Below are positions 21,051 to 32,141 of a DNA stretch of 64,000 nucleotides, one piece after another. Position numbers and translations under genes: made by a program. The notes under the pieces were generated by a model. It did no database searches. It was not told the origin of the DNA and saw only the letters and a program-made list of their open reading frames with translations. The stretch lies in the NCBI GenBank assembly GCA_029718625.1, contig CM056376.1:83596541-83660540 (forward strand), written 5' to 3'. Origin of the DNA: Synaphobranchus kaupii (lineage: Eukaryota > Chordata > Actinopteri > Anguilliformes > Synaphobranchidae). The stretch's first letter is position 1, and each line of letters starts with the position of its first letter.

Positions 21051-21071
21051 AAAGTCTGGAACTTGCCACAC

Positions 21072-21185
21072 AGAGGAGGTCATAAGACTCCAGTGTTACT
21101 GAAATGGGAGGCGTTCTGGATCTCCACTTTGGACACTGTAGCGAAGGGCCTCAATGAATCTTTTGACATCAGACCTTTTCTGTAG
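21072..21185 (+). pseudogene. C-terminal tail of a Penelope-like ORF (end of GIY-YIG region)
   Basis: Thirty-seven codons from the insertion border to a TAG include VLLKWEAFWISTLDTVAKGL and NESFDIRPFL. The pattern (E-x-F/Y-W-I-x-x-L-x-T ... GLNE) matches the end of the GIY-YIG endonuclease domain of Penelope-like elements. The reverse transcriptase and the rest of the endonuclease were lost by 5' truncation. The identification is by motif memory and should be treated as probable. Confidence 0.6.
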
Positions 21186-21549
21186 GCCATTCTTCCATTT
21201 TTAATTTGTAAAAATTGAGAATATAATGATTTGTTTATTTACACCTTTTGAGAACCTTGTGGCACCTGATTCCTGAAGTTTTTGTGCTTTGATCACACTA
21301 ACCACAATTACATCTTTCTTCTATCCTAGATCCCAAGGAGGATGTATGTCACAACATAATGATGTACTTTATGTATTACATATACTCTATATATCTGTAC
21401 TGTATTTACATTATCTGTCACTGTTTTTATTTCCTACATATATTACTTTTTTTTGTGTGTGTGATCACATGACTGACTGCCTCACCTGGCTGACACATCA
21501 CCTCACCTGACCTACTGAGGTTATATGTATAGGTGCACTTCCTTCTCAC

Positions 21550-21595
21550 CCTTATCCTGACGAAGATCTTTTTGATCGAAACGTTGATCTTTTGT
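21550..21595 (+). ncRNA. Hammerhead-ribozyme-like core
   Basis: CTGACGA at 21557-21563 fits the conserved CUGANGA box. GATC-TTTTT-GATC (21565-21577) forms a 4-bp stem II with a 5-base loop. GAAA at 21578-21581 supplies the second core box. Penelope-like elements are known to carry hammerhead motifs in their terminal repeats. Stems I and III, and therefore the cleavage site, could not be assigned with confidence, so activity is unproven. Confidence 0.55.
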
Positions 21596-21705
21596 GGTGC
21601 AAATAAACACCCTATGGGAGCATTACAGCAGTGTGCAGACTCTATCTTTTGTTCGAAAGTCTGGAACTTGCCAGTGTGAAACATCTGTTAACCTAGGGTT
21701 AAAAC

Positions 21706-22712
21706 GGTTCAGTCAGTGATCATAAGGGCTTATAAGCTATGCTCAGGCAATGTACTATTTAGGTGTACCAACATTGTACCCAGTAAAGGAAAAAAAAAAT
21801 CATTACAAATAAATACAAACACAGAATTTAATATTCACTGCACCAATTGCCTGGAAACATTACAATTGTTTCTGTCGGTCACCAAAAATAAAAATCCAGA
21901 AAGTTTTTTTTTACCACTATGAATAATTGATATTCATAATTTTCTCTTGACATGTAGGGAATTTACAATAAATTAAATGTCACTCTTGTAATGAGATTTC
22001 ATTTTCTTTTCTCCTGGCTGTCGCATGTATGAAAATCATGGTAAAGCTGTCATGCGCCAAGCAAGTCTGTTTCCCTCAATGACTGGTTTTCATTACAAAA
22101 CAAGTGAATGTATCACTTCCAGGTATTTACAGTTTACCAGGGTGCATACTATTCAGGTGCATGGAAAGCAAAACAGTAGCAGCAAGGAAAACCTTCCCGC
22201 CACACTAGTGTAGTGTAGAGTATAGCTTGGAAATTTGCCTTGTAACTCCAGGGTAGATAACAGTAAATCAAATGATCATCCACCTCCTAATCATCAGTGA
22301 CATGCCTAGGACTGGGAAACAACTTCACTTTGGCGTAAAATCTCATTGCTTCCAGTCAATTCTCTGTGTTCTAGTTGTAACAAACTTTCAGTGAGATTCC
22401 TTTTCTGGCTTGTGGGAAGCTGGAGAAGGCAATGTTTTTGTATTGAACACTTTCTGTATACTGACAAAACAGCTATACCATTGAGCTCCATTCACGTGTG
22501 ACTGCTTGCACTGATATGATGGGGAACACAGAATAGTGAGCCAGCAAAGGATGAGATGACGAAAATCCATTGAGTTCTCACCTTAATACTCTAATCACAT
22601 CAAAGTCCTCTTTGCTATTATTGATGGAATCATAAAAAAAACAATATTGCTGCTATGCCGATGGGATATAGGATTACTTCCTACCCATCAAGGCCCGGTG
22701 ATATTGATTATC
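21706..22712. other. No gene recognised
   Basis: Apparently low-repeat sequence with only short random frames. No transposon end, RNA gene or protein motif was recognised. Confidence 0.5.
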
Positions 22713-22812
22713 TCCCTCGCTCTATCTCTTTCTCTAGCTCAATCTCTCTCCCTCTCTTTTGCACTCTCTCTTTCCCTCCCTCTCTCCTCTCTCTGTCTTC
22801 TCTCTCATTGTC
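22713..22812. repeat. CT-rich low-complexity tract
   Basis: Pyrimidine-rich, with repeated CTCTCTC and CCCTCTCT words. It generates spurious Ser/Leu-rich frames. Confidence 0.85.
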
Positions 22813-24169
22813 ATCTCAAGCTGGCAAATGCCTTTGTTCCTACATTGACCTTGTCTACCTGCTCTTATGCTGTCCAACTCACTAATCCACACACTGTATT
22901 ATTATCCCCATTCATGACCACAAAGCTCTGCCCCCAGGGCCTCTGTGTTTATTCTCCAAATTTAAATTCCATCAGCATCTTTATTCATTTACAGGAATAG
23001 AAGGCATATCCCACATGTACGTATTGCATACGCTGAATAGCAGGTATTTTTAAATAACAGAACAGTCTTCTTCCCAGATTTGTAGAAAGAAATGGATTCT
23101 TTAATTTGGAAAAACTCTGTTGTCACAGATTAAAACCTGAACCTGTCTTTACATTACACAGTACTTATTTCTAAGAAACCGTGCAAAGCAAAACAGTACT
23201 ACTATTTTGGAATTAAATAAGAACAGCAATTACATTCATTGGCAAATTTATGAATATCATCATCATTATATGAAACTTAACCTGCCAATTCATAATGTCA
23301 TGTTGTACGATGGTCATACTCACGTTTTTATGGGAAATGCTGCTTCAGCAGAAAACTGTCAAATATGGACTGGGAGCTGCTTTACATCTGAATAAAAACT
23401 ACCCTCTTAACAAAGGACCAAAGCCACAGTCAAGGTGTATTGATCCCACTTATTCCTGTTGTTTAAAGGTGAGACAAAATTATGCGGGACCAAACACTTT
23501 GTCAGAGACCTGACAGTCACTGCTGAATTGCAGTAATTGCATTTCACTTATTCATTCCTCACAGTTTCAAAGTGAGTTTGCATGATTGGAATGCAAATGA
23601 CATCACCTTTTAAAAACTGAAAATCAATTTTGAGCAGTTACCTTTAATAAATGCTCCAGGAATCTTGCCAAAGCAGCAGGCAATAAGAGCCTCCGCATGC
23701 ACACGTTTATAAGTTATTATTATGAATCTGCCACACACTGCTGATGCCTCCTTCTTAAATGGTTTGCATTTCTATCATAATGTTAATGCTCACACCACAT
23801 CAATATTATAGAGTGTAAACCCAGTCTAGTTATTGTCACTCTTGTCACCTGAGCACTGGAAAAAACAACGACCAAGGTACATCACAGAGTTCCAATCTGG
23901 TTAAATGAATGATGGACCTCACAGGTTATAAGTTTAAAAAAATTTCAGGTAGTCTCATTACATGGAGTTCACGTTTTTACTGACTGTAAGACAGGTGGTG
24001 AAGAACTTTTTTTTTTTTTTTTTGCAATGGAACCTTTGAACCACTTAAATTTAGTGCTTCAGTGATGCAGCATATACACTCACCGATCTGGATATGTTAG
24101 CCAGGGTTGCGTTTCCAAAAGCATTGTGAAGGTAAGATGATCGTAACACCCTTTGTACGAAGCTCCTTG
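22813..24169. other. No gene recognised
   Basis: AT-rich, without recognised motifs apart from a 19-base T run near 24009-24025. This and 21706-22712 are the best candidates for non-repetitive host sequence in the window. Confidence 0.5.
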
Positions 24170-25533
24170 AACTTTGGGTGCGTTTCTCAAAAGCATCTTA
24201 ACTTATGACGCTCTTAGAAACGCTCTTAGATTAACAATTACTCCCGACCAGTCATAGACAGTTACGTGCGTTTTAGAAGCCCATAAATCACATAATTTAT
24301 TAGATTTTTTCTGTGTTAGTGTTCATTTCATTTTATGGTTACCATAACCACAGATTGATTTTTTTTTTTTTTAAGTGATGTTAGATGCAACAATATTCAA
24401 ATTTTTAAATTACATTTTTTTTTAAATTCATTATTTAAATGTATTTATTTTTATATATTTGGAAATGACCCATAAAACGCATTCTTTAAATAGCCGTACG
24501 CAAATAAATAAAATTGAGATAAGGAAAGATTTTATTTCAAAAGAAACTGTCTATGAGACATTGACGTGGCTCAAACCCGGCTATGTATTGGGCATCTCTG
24601 GGGTTCGCGTCTCCAAATCTATTGCCCTCCTCCTCCTCTCGTAATGGGGCCCTCGCCCAGACAGCGATGTTGTGCAGCATAGCAGTCACCGTGATTACTG
24701 CACAACATTTTGTTGGGCTGAAAAGAAGGCCATCACCGGACTTGTGCACGCACCTAAAGCGCATTTTCCACCTTCAGATAATGTGCTCTACCAGGCTTCG
24801 TGCCACACGGTGTGCTTCGTTGAAGGCGACTTCATGATTGGTTGTTGGATTGCCTACTGGTGTGAAGAGGTACGACCGGAGAGGGTACCCACTGTCCCCC
24901 AGGAAAAGCCAGGGATCCCAATGCGCTCTGGCTGCCTCTTGACCCATGGACGAGTTGGCAAACACAAACGAATCGTGAGTGCTTCCAGGCCACCTCGCCA
25001 CAATGTCTGTGATCAGACCCCGATGATCACACACCACCTGACAATTAATTGCAGCATACCCCTTCCTGCAGAAATACCTTTCGGGATCCACGGATAGCGT
25101 TCCAACAGGGATGAGGGTCCCATCAATCACCCCAACCACCTGTGGGATGTGGTACCATTCCCAAAAGGCCTCTTGGATCTCCACAATGTCACCTCAAGTA
25201 TTTGGGAATTTAACATAGTCAAGGGCATGCCAGAGAAGTGCGCTGGTGACCGCCTGCACGTGGCATAAAACCGCAATGCTGCCAGTAGCTGGACTTCGGG
25301 CTTGAGGGCAAAGTTACGGCTTGTTGGACGTGCCAAACTCGGTTCGCTGAGATCCATTAAATAAAGGATTTCCCCCCGTGGAAGCCTGTATCGATCCATT
25401 ATAGCCTGATCATTGAAATATGTAGAGGGTTATGGGTTTCCATCACATACGCATTAATACGCACCAGACGATTGTGTAGACGACGCTGCCTGTGGTTATG
25501 GCGCAGCTGAACAATACGATGTATGGCAGCCAT
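24170..25533 (-). mobile_element. PIF/Harbinger fragment, left terminal region and transposase
   Basis: TTTGGGTGCGTTTCTCAAAA near 24174 and repeated CTCTTAGAAACGCTCTTAGA words resemble Harbinger ends. The minus-strand HARBI1 pseudogene follows. The right end is not recognised. Part of the element, from 25082 rightwards, was copied in the tandem duplication. Confidence 0.65.
24537..25533 (-). pseudogene. HARBI1-like transposase pseudogene
   Basis: From ATG 25533 (MAAIHRIVQLRHNHRQRRLH) a frameshift near 25420 leads to MDRYRLPRGEILYLMDL and NFALKPEVQLLAALRFYAT. Next comes a deleted, frameshifted stretch, then VVGVIDGTLIPV with the first catalytic Asp, GSTHDSFVFANS, and FLGDSGYPLRSYLFTP with the second Asp. 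The tail HRVARSLVEHII keeps an Arg-x-x-x-E-like position but the usual ENAFG motif is not seen. It is followed by CAVITVTAMLHNIAVWARAP. It is a DDE_Tnp_4 nuclease of normal order, about 330 residues, broken by at least two frameshifts and a deletion. Confidence 0.88.
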
Positions 25534-26071
25534 GGTTTGCTCTAGTAGACTAGAGTTTCCTATAGTCTTATATGCTTTGCAGTCTTTAATTAGCCACTAC
25601 ATTTTCAATTAACATTGATGAGCTGATGAAGTGTGCCATTGGTTGTACAGTGATGCATAATGAATACATGTGCATATATAAACATATATACAGTATATTG
25701 GGATGGCAGGTATGCCATCCGCCAAGTTACGGCTTGGTGGGGCATGCCCCATACCTATACAGCACCGAGAGTTTTGGCACTTTTCAGGGTTTCCTACAAA
25801 AGTAACCACAATGACCATAGACTCTCAGCCCTTAAAAACATTAACTTCTGTATGTTCTGACCTCATGTAATCACACAGCATTCAGATACAACTTCACACA
25901 TCCACACAATAAAGCCCCAAACTTGGGTTATTTTGCCGTTTTTCTCCTTCCTCTTCCGCTTCTTCTTATTTTTCCTGCCAAACTGCCTGCCTCCATTGCG
26001 ATGTTATCCAATGGGGAGAATTATTCTTTGAGGGTACGGTCCGTATACCTGCTCATCATGCTTTCCAAGAA
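25534..26071. other. No gene recognised
   Basis: Unit-1 sequence between HARBI1 and the tRNA-like element. It contains a short inverted pair (GGTATGCCATCCGCCAAG and CTTGGTGGGGCATGCCCCAT near 25708-25752) and no supported gene. Confidence 0.45.
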
Positions 26072-26143
26072 GCTACTGTGGCCTAATGGTTAGAGTTGCT
26101 GTCTCTCACACAGAGGATTGTGGGTTCGAGCCCAGCAGGGCAC
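26072..26143 (+). ncRNA. tRNA-derived sequence (pseudo-tRNA or SINE head)
   Basis: TGGCCTAATGG (A box) and GGTTCGAGCCC (B box) are spaced as in a tRNA, with a CTGT/ACAG anticodon-like stem and loop CTCTCAC (CTC anticodon, Glu-like). The acceptor stem does not pair and the T stem has a mismatch, so it is not a functional tRNA. A degenerate tRNA or SINE head carrying a pol III promoter is the likely identity. Confidence 0.6.
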
Positions 26144-27593
26144 ATGCTTATTTTCCACAAAAACAATGTGCAACTGTTAAGTACTTTTCATTTATTAGAC
26201 TGTTATTATTTTCACATTAACACATGAACGTATTTTTATTGTAAAGGCAAAAGAGGTTTCCAATATTAACTGTTCAATGTTTCACTTGTATTTCACTTGT
26301 ACTATATCACACCCTCCCCAAACCGGACGCTCGCTCTTGTCTGGTTCGGGGAGGGTGTTACGCTCTGCTCTTGCGGTCATGACTGACTGACTGTGGAAAC
26401 CGAACCTCAATGTACCCTTGCCTCGGCCAACATTTCTTTATTCATTAATTTCTTCACTTCAGCACTGTTCACTTTATCCTTTTCACACATAACACAATGT
26501 CACCATAAAATTAATTACTAGGAAAATTAAGAATTTACGATAATAGCCTACATTAAGAATTGATGATAGCCTCCTATAAGCTGCAATCCTTTAAGAGATC
26601 GGATTTATAAACCGCCAATTCTCCAAACATATCTGTTTCATGGTGAGTCACTTAAAAAAAAAACTTTAAAAAAACAATAGCCTCTGAACGTGGCTCTAGT
26701 CTACGCTACTCTGCAGATAATGTAGCTTACTGCAAACACTTTTAATTATAATAATAATAAGAAGAATAATCTCTGGTATGTATTTTCTTAGTAGTATCTA
26801 GTAGTTGTTTTCTTTCTGGCTAAGATTCCTGGGAAATATGCGTTGTCCAATTAAGCTTCTTAGCCAACGTTACTGTTGCCAGAGAAACGTCAGTCTGCTT
26901 CTAGTCATGAAGCAGGTACAAGCTAGGCTACTACGAAGCGAATCAACATGCCTTATATCCTACATTCATTGCACTACAGAAAACTAAACTAAAACTAGCT
27001 GTACGGTACCAAAACATTTCCCGCAGGTAACGTTCTACACTAGCGGAAAAAAAACTGCAAAGGAATTCTGCTGTGCTTATGAACTCACTAGCTCGCTCGT
27101 AGCCCACACATGGAAGGTTGGAGTTACGCATCCGGCAATCCAGTGTTGAATAGCCTAACGTTAAATGTATTTCATTTTCTATAGAATACTAATAGCCCTA
27201 TTTTAAAACTGTATTTCCATATTTTACTGATGCAAATGATTTAGGCTGTACTAGCTATTTAGGCTGTATGTCTTTCAGCTAGAATGCGTTTGCGTCTAGC
27301 CCATTGTGCATGCATGTCTCCATATAGACTTGGTTCATTAATTTACATGCTTCTTCATGATCCATAGCTCAGGTGGTGCTGTTCATTGTATTTCATTACA
27401 CATTAAATACTGCTCATCTACAAACTCTTTTAATGTAATTCTGTGCTGTCTGTAATAGGATAACTGTTCTCATTCTTGTCAATAGAGGGCGTTATGGTTA
27501 CGCGAATGTCTGCATGCATTTCTTTGGAATGCATGTCTCTCTCCGTGTTTATCTTCAAGCATTATTCATCATTAGCTATAAAAAATAAGTGAT
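26144..27593. other. No gene; one strong hairpin
   Basis: AT-rich unit-1 sequence. The only clear structure is the hairpin at 26309-26358. Short frames here show no family similarity. Confidence 0.5.
26309..26358. repeat. 19-bp-arm hairpin
   Basis: ACACCCTCCCCAAACCGGA is followed after 12 bases by the near-exact inverse TCTGGTTCGGGGAGGGTGT, with two mismatches. The GC-rich arms stand out in AT-rich surroundings. The structure is duplicated at 30857-30906. Confidence 0.85.
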
Positions 27594-29512
27594 ATCAGAT
27601 CAAAAACGTCTACGACGTAAAAAAAAAAGCCAAGTTACTCACGCATAGCCTACATAGCGATGTCTATAAGTCCTTAATTCCAACTTGCAAAAACTAGGCC
27701 TGCCTTTAAAAGTATTGATATCAAAATGTGGCCAAGTTACAACTAACAATATTGCCTATTGTAGCTCACACTAAATAAACTAGCTCTATTCCAAAGCAAT
27801 GCTATCCAAACTTTTCTAAATTATTTAATGCAACTTGGCCCTGTGTTTCTTCATCTTACCATCTCAAGAGAATGTGGTCAATGAAACTGTATGTGCCACA
27901 TCAAACTGCAAAATGAAAATAATTTATAGTGGAAATACTCTGATTCAGATGTGTTGCACTTAGAAATTAAACAGAACAATTACTACACTATAGGGCATGT
28001 TTGAACAATTGTCTGCATCCACTGCTTTGGGTCTATGAAAAGCACAGAATGAATAAAATGTATTATAATTATTATTATTATGTATTTATTGATTTATTTA
28101 TTTGGATTTCTATGTGTGGTCCTGTGTGGTCCTACAGAGCATAGATATCCTTGTGTTCACAAAATTCTGTTTGCAAATATCATAACTACTATTATGTTAA
28201 GAAAATTGGTACTATTATTTATTTGCCACCATATGACCCACAAACATGTCTGGATACATTTGTAAAAATGCTATATGTACGCTATTTTCTAGGTAAAAAT
28301 ATTACAAATTTTTATCTGCATTTATTTATTCATCACCCCTTTCTCTATTGTACATGATGTTTCTTGATATAAATGTCTGTTTGTGAATTGTAAAGAAATC
28401 TGTAGCAGCAGTTAACATTTTAAAGGAGCTATATGTAACATTGACACTGAGCGTTTTAAAATGGGTGCTGCAATCCAAATTCACAATATTGGAGAGAGTC
28501 GAGACACTGAATGAACACGAGCGCAAGTCGAGCCGAGCACAAGACGAGCTTATTCTATTTTGACAATGACAAGCCACGATGAGTCCTACACTGTAAGTTG
28601 ATCAGCTAATGTATACGTTTGCAATTTGTTTATTATTTCTTGTTTGCAAATTATAAACCAGCTCATGTGGACTTTTTATAACTCTGGCAATGTTAGCTAG
28701 ATGCATGGCTGGCTATGTTTACGGTCACACAGATATAAGCTAACATTAGTGGTATGTTTAGCGAGCAACTATATACATATATTTAAATCTTTAGCTAGCT
28801 AGCTAAATGGAAATGATGTTGAACTTAGCTTAGGCATTCGTAAATCGGCTGTCGGAGTGCCGGAGTACATCTGGTTGTTTGTAATGGGCAGTAGACTCGG
28901 AGTCAACTCGGAGAATAGTGAATCATACAGGCCAAAACAAATACAGACGTTCCGACCCGGAATGGAAATTTCAAAGGAGAATATACTGGCTGTAGCATTG
29001 TTGTCTGAGAAGCCGGTATTTCTATTTAGCATCTTTCCTTAATCTCTGATGAAATATCATGGTCATTTTATGATTTAGTACAGTAAATTTGTTACATATA
29101 GCCCCTTTAAAATCTGTACATTTTCTAAAGTAAACTTGCCAACAAATTACAACCATATCCTTTCTGGAGTGTAATTATTTATCAACTGTTAAAAACATTT
29201 ATTGAAATCATATGTTGTTCCATGTGGCACAATCTCTTCACATGCAAAGATGATGAAACACAGGGCCAAGTTGCATTAAATAATTTAGGAAAGTTTGGGA
29301 TAGCATTGCTTTGGAATAGAGCTAGTTTATTTAGTGTGAGCTACGATAGGCAATATTGTTAGTTGTAACTTGGCCACATTTTGATATCAATACTTTTAAA
29401 GGCAGGCCCAGTTTTTGCAAGTTGTAATTAAGGACTTATAGACAGCGCTATGTAGGCTATGCGTGAGTAACTTGGCTTTTTGCTTTACGTCATAAAAAAT
29501 CCTGATCTGATG
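27594..29512. mobile_element. DNA element with about 255-bp terminal inverted repeats (unit 1)
   Basis: The left arm (about 27614-27868, with AAGCCAAGTTACTCACGC and TTTAATGCAACTTGGCCC) is mirrored by the right arm (about 29240-29492) at roughly 95% identity by eye. No transposase lies between. Shared tips include ATCAGATCA. Long-arm, coding-free elements like this are usually mobilised by a relative elsewhere. The class is unknown. Confidence 0.75.
28418..29112. mobile_element. Nested MITE with TTTTAAAGG ends (unit 1)
   Basis: TTTTAAAGGAGCTATATGTA at 28418 is mirrored by TACATATAGCCCCTTTAAAA ending 29112. About 695 bp with no transposase lies within the long-inverted-repeat element. The palindromic TTTAAA tips prevent a clear target-duplication call. 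Confidence 0.75.
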
Positions 29513-29732
29513 CATATATAAAGTGAGCACCATAATTAATTGGACAGCGACACTTTTTTTTATTATTTTGGTTCTGTACTCTAGCACTTTGAGTTTGAAA
29601 GGATACAATGACAATTACTTTTGTAAATTCGGGATCCACGGATAGCGTTCCAACAGGGATGAGGGTCCCATCAATCACCCCAACCACCTGTGGGATGTGG
29701 TACCATTCCCAAAAGGCCTCTTGGATCTCCAC
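29490..29732 (-). other. Chimeric reading frame across the duplication join
   Basis: The minus-strand frame reads HARBI1 residues (MEIQEAFWEWYHIPQVVGVI) and then, beyond the join at 29630, 45 codons from the Tc1 fragment. It exists only because of the duplication. It lacks most of the transposase and is not expected to function. Confidence 0.7.
29513..29629. mobile_element. Tc1-D terminal fragment cut by the duplication join
   Basis: ATTAATTGGACAGCGACAC and GTTCTGTACTCTAGCACTTT are typical of a Tc1 terminal repeat. The fragment stops at the join. The corresponding copy at 34061 continues for another 150 bp. Confidence 0.7.
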
Positions 29733-30081
29733 AATGTCACCTCAAGTATTTGGGAATTTAACATAGTCAAGGGCATGCCAGAGAAGTGCGCTGGTGACCG
29801 CCTGCACGTGGCATAAAACCGCAATGCTGCCAGTAGCTGGACTTCGGGCTTGAGGGCAAAGTTACGGCTTGTTGGACGTGCCAAACTCGGTTCGCTGAGA
29901 TCCATTAAATAAAGGATTTCCCCCCGTGGAAGCCTGTATCGATCCATTATAGCCTGATCATTGAAATATGTAGAGGGTTATGGGTTTCCATCACATACGC
30001 ATTAATACGCACCAGACGATTGTGTAGACGACGCTGCCTGTGGTTATGGCGCAGCTGAACAATACGATGTATGGCAGCCAT
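29630..30081 (-). pseudogene. HARBI1 N-terminal fragment, duplicated copy
   Basis: Same sequence as 25082-25533: start region MAAIHRIVQLRHNHRQ, frameshift, MDRYRLPRGEILYLMDL, then the first catalytic Asp segment VVGVIDGTLIPV. It lacks the second half of the nuclease because the duplication began inside the gene. Confidence 0.88.
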
Positions 30082-30619
30082 GGTTTGCTCTAGTAGACTA
30101 GAGTTTCCTATAGTCTTATATGCTTTGCAGTCTTTAATTAGCCACTACATTTTCAATTAACATTGATGAGCTGATGAAGTGTGCCATTGGTTGTACAGTG
30201 ATGCATAATGAATACATGTGCATATATAAACATATATACAGTATATTGGGATGGCAGGTATGCCATCCGCCAAGTTACGGCTTGGTGGGGCATGCCCCAT
30301 ACCTATACAGCACCGAGAGTTTTGGCACTTTTCAGGGTTTCCTACAAAAGTAACCACAATGACCATAGACTCTCAGCCCTTAAAAACATTAACTTCTGTA
30401 TGTTCTGACCTCATGTAATCACACAGCATTCAGATACAACTTCACACATCCACACAATAAAGCCCCAAACTTGGGTTATTTTGCCGTTTTTCTCCTTCCT
30501 CTTCCGCTTCTTCTTATTTTTCCTGCCAAACTGCCTGCCTCCATTGCGATGTTATCCAATGGGGAGAATTATTCTTTGAGGGTACGGTCCGTATACCTGC
30601 TCATCATGCTTTCCAAGAA

Positions 30620-30691
30620 GCTACTGTGGCCTAATGGTTAGAGTTGCTGTCTCTCACACAGAGGATTGTGGGTTCGAGCCCAGCAGGGCAC
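30620..30691 (+). ncRNA. tRNA-derived sequence, duplicated copy
   Basis: Same A box, B box and CTC-loop arrangement as 26072-26143, shifted by 4,548 bp. Also not a functional tRNA by pairing. Confidence 0.6.
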
Positions 30692-30856
30692 ATGCTTATT
30701 TTCCACAAAAACAATGTGCAACTGTTAAGTACTTTTCATTTATTAGACTGTTATTATTTTCACATTAACACATGAACGTATTTTTATTGTAAAGGCAAAA
30801 GAGGTTTTCAATATTAACTGTTCAATGTTTCACTTGTATTTCACTTGTACTATATC

Positions 30857-30906
30857 ACACCCTCCCCAAACCGGACGCTCGCTCTTGTCTGGTTCGGGGA
30901 GGGTGT
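30857..30906. repeat. 19-bp-arm hairpin, duplicated copy
   Basis: Second copy of the hairpin at 26309-26358, unchanged where compared. Confidence 0.85.
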
Positions 30907-32141
30907 TACGCTCTGCTCTTGCGGTCATGACTGACTGACTGTGGAAACCGAACCTCAATGTACCCTTGCCTCGGCCAACATTTCTTTATTCATTAATTTC
31001 TTCACTTCAGCACTGTTCACTTTATCCTTTTCACACATAACACAATGTCACCATAAAATTAATTACTAGGAAAATTAAGAATTTACGATAATAGCCTACA
31101 TTAAGAATTGATGATAGCCTCCTATAAGCTGCAATCCTTTAAGAGATCGGATTTATAAACCGCCAATTCTCCAAACATATCTGTTTCATGGTGAGTCACT
31201 TAAAAAAAAAACTTTAAAAAAACAATAGCCTCTGAACGTGGCTCTAGTCTACGCTACTCTGCAGATAATGTAGCTTACTGCAAACACTTTTAATTATAAT
31301 AATAATAAGAAGAATAATCTCTGGTATGTATTTTCTTAGTAGTATCTAGTAGTTGTTTTCTTTCTGGCTAAGATTCCTGGGAAATATGCGTTGTCCAATT
31401 AAGCTTCTTAGCCAACGTTACTGTTGCCAGAGAAACGTCAGTCTGCTTCTAGTCATGAAGCAGGTACAAGCTAGGCTACTACGAAGCGAATCAACATGCC
31501 TTATATCCTACATTCATTGCACTACAGAAAACTAAACTAAAACTAGCTGTACGGTACCAAAACATTTCCCGCAGGTAACGTTCTACACTAGCGGAAAAAA
31601 AACTGCAAAGGAATTCTGCTGTGCTTATGAACTCACTAGCTCGCTCGTAGCCCACACATGGAAGGTTGGAGTTACGCATCCGGCAATCCAGTGTTGAATA
31701 GCCTAACGTTAAATGTATTTCATTTTCTATAGAATACTAATAGCCCTATTTTAAAACTGTATTTCCATATTTTACTGATGCAAATGATTTAGGCTGTACT
31801 AGCTATTTAGGCTGTATGTCTTTCAGCTAGAATGCGTTTGCGTCTAGCCCATTGTGCATGCATGTCTCCATATAGACTTGGTTCATTAATTTACATGCTT
31901 CTTCATGATCCATAGCTCAGGTGGTGCTGTTCATTGTATTTCATTACACATTAAATACTGCTCATCTACAAACTCTTTTAATGTAATTCTGTGCTGTCTG
32001 TAATAGGATAACTGTTCTCATTCTTGTCAATAGAGGGCGTTATGGTTACGCGAATGTCTGCATGCATTTCTTTGGAATGCATGTCTCTCTCCGTGTTTAT
32101 CTTCAAGCATTATTCATCATTAGCTATAAAAAATAAGTGAT

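Larger units (their letters stand above)
21051..21673 (+). mobile_element. Penelope-like element, 5'-truncated, with 18-bp target duplication
   Basis: AAAGTCTGGAACTTGCCA occurs at 21051-21068 and again, identical, at 21656-21673, bracketing 587 bp. The inserted DNA starts with a short coding tail (21072-21185), continues with AT-rich sequence and ends with a hammerhead-like core and AATAAA. Truncation at the 5' end, a long target duplication and these parts together fit a Penelope-like retroelement. It interrupts the right end of a Harbinger element. Confidence 0.75.
25082..29629. repeat. 4,548-bp tandem duplication, unit 1
   Basis: Every position I compared recurs 4,548 bp further right with no indel. 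Unit 1 starts inside the HARBI1 pseudogene and ends inside a Tc1 fragment. At the join the two bases TT (29628-29629) match both the left and right outer flanks, a 2-bp microhomology. Three substitutions were noticed (26260 C/T, 28091 G/T, 29483 C/T). Inside are a tRNA-like sequence, a hairpin and a long-inverted-repeat element with a nested MITE. Confidence 0.95.

Noticed and set aside
22647..23000. 117-codon Ser/Leu-rich frame
   Set aside because: It follows the CT-rich low-complexity tract; no domain and no supporting context.
21706..24169. Host gene exons
   Set aside because: No frame shows a recognised domain with plausible splice sites; the region may be unique but is unassigned.
26072..26143. 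Functional tRNA-Glu gene
   Set aside because: The acceptor stem does not pair and the T stem has a mismatch.
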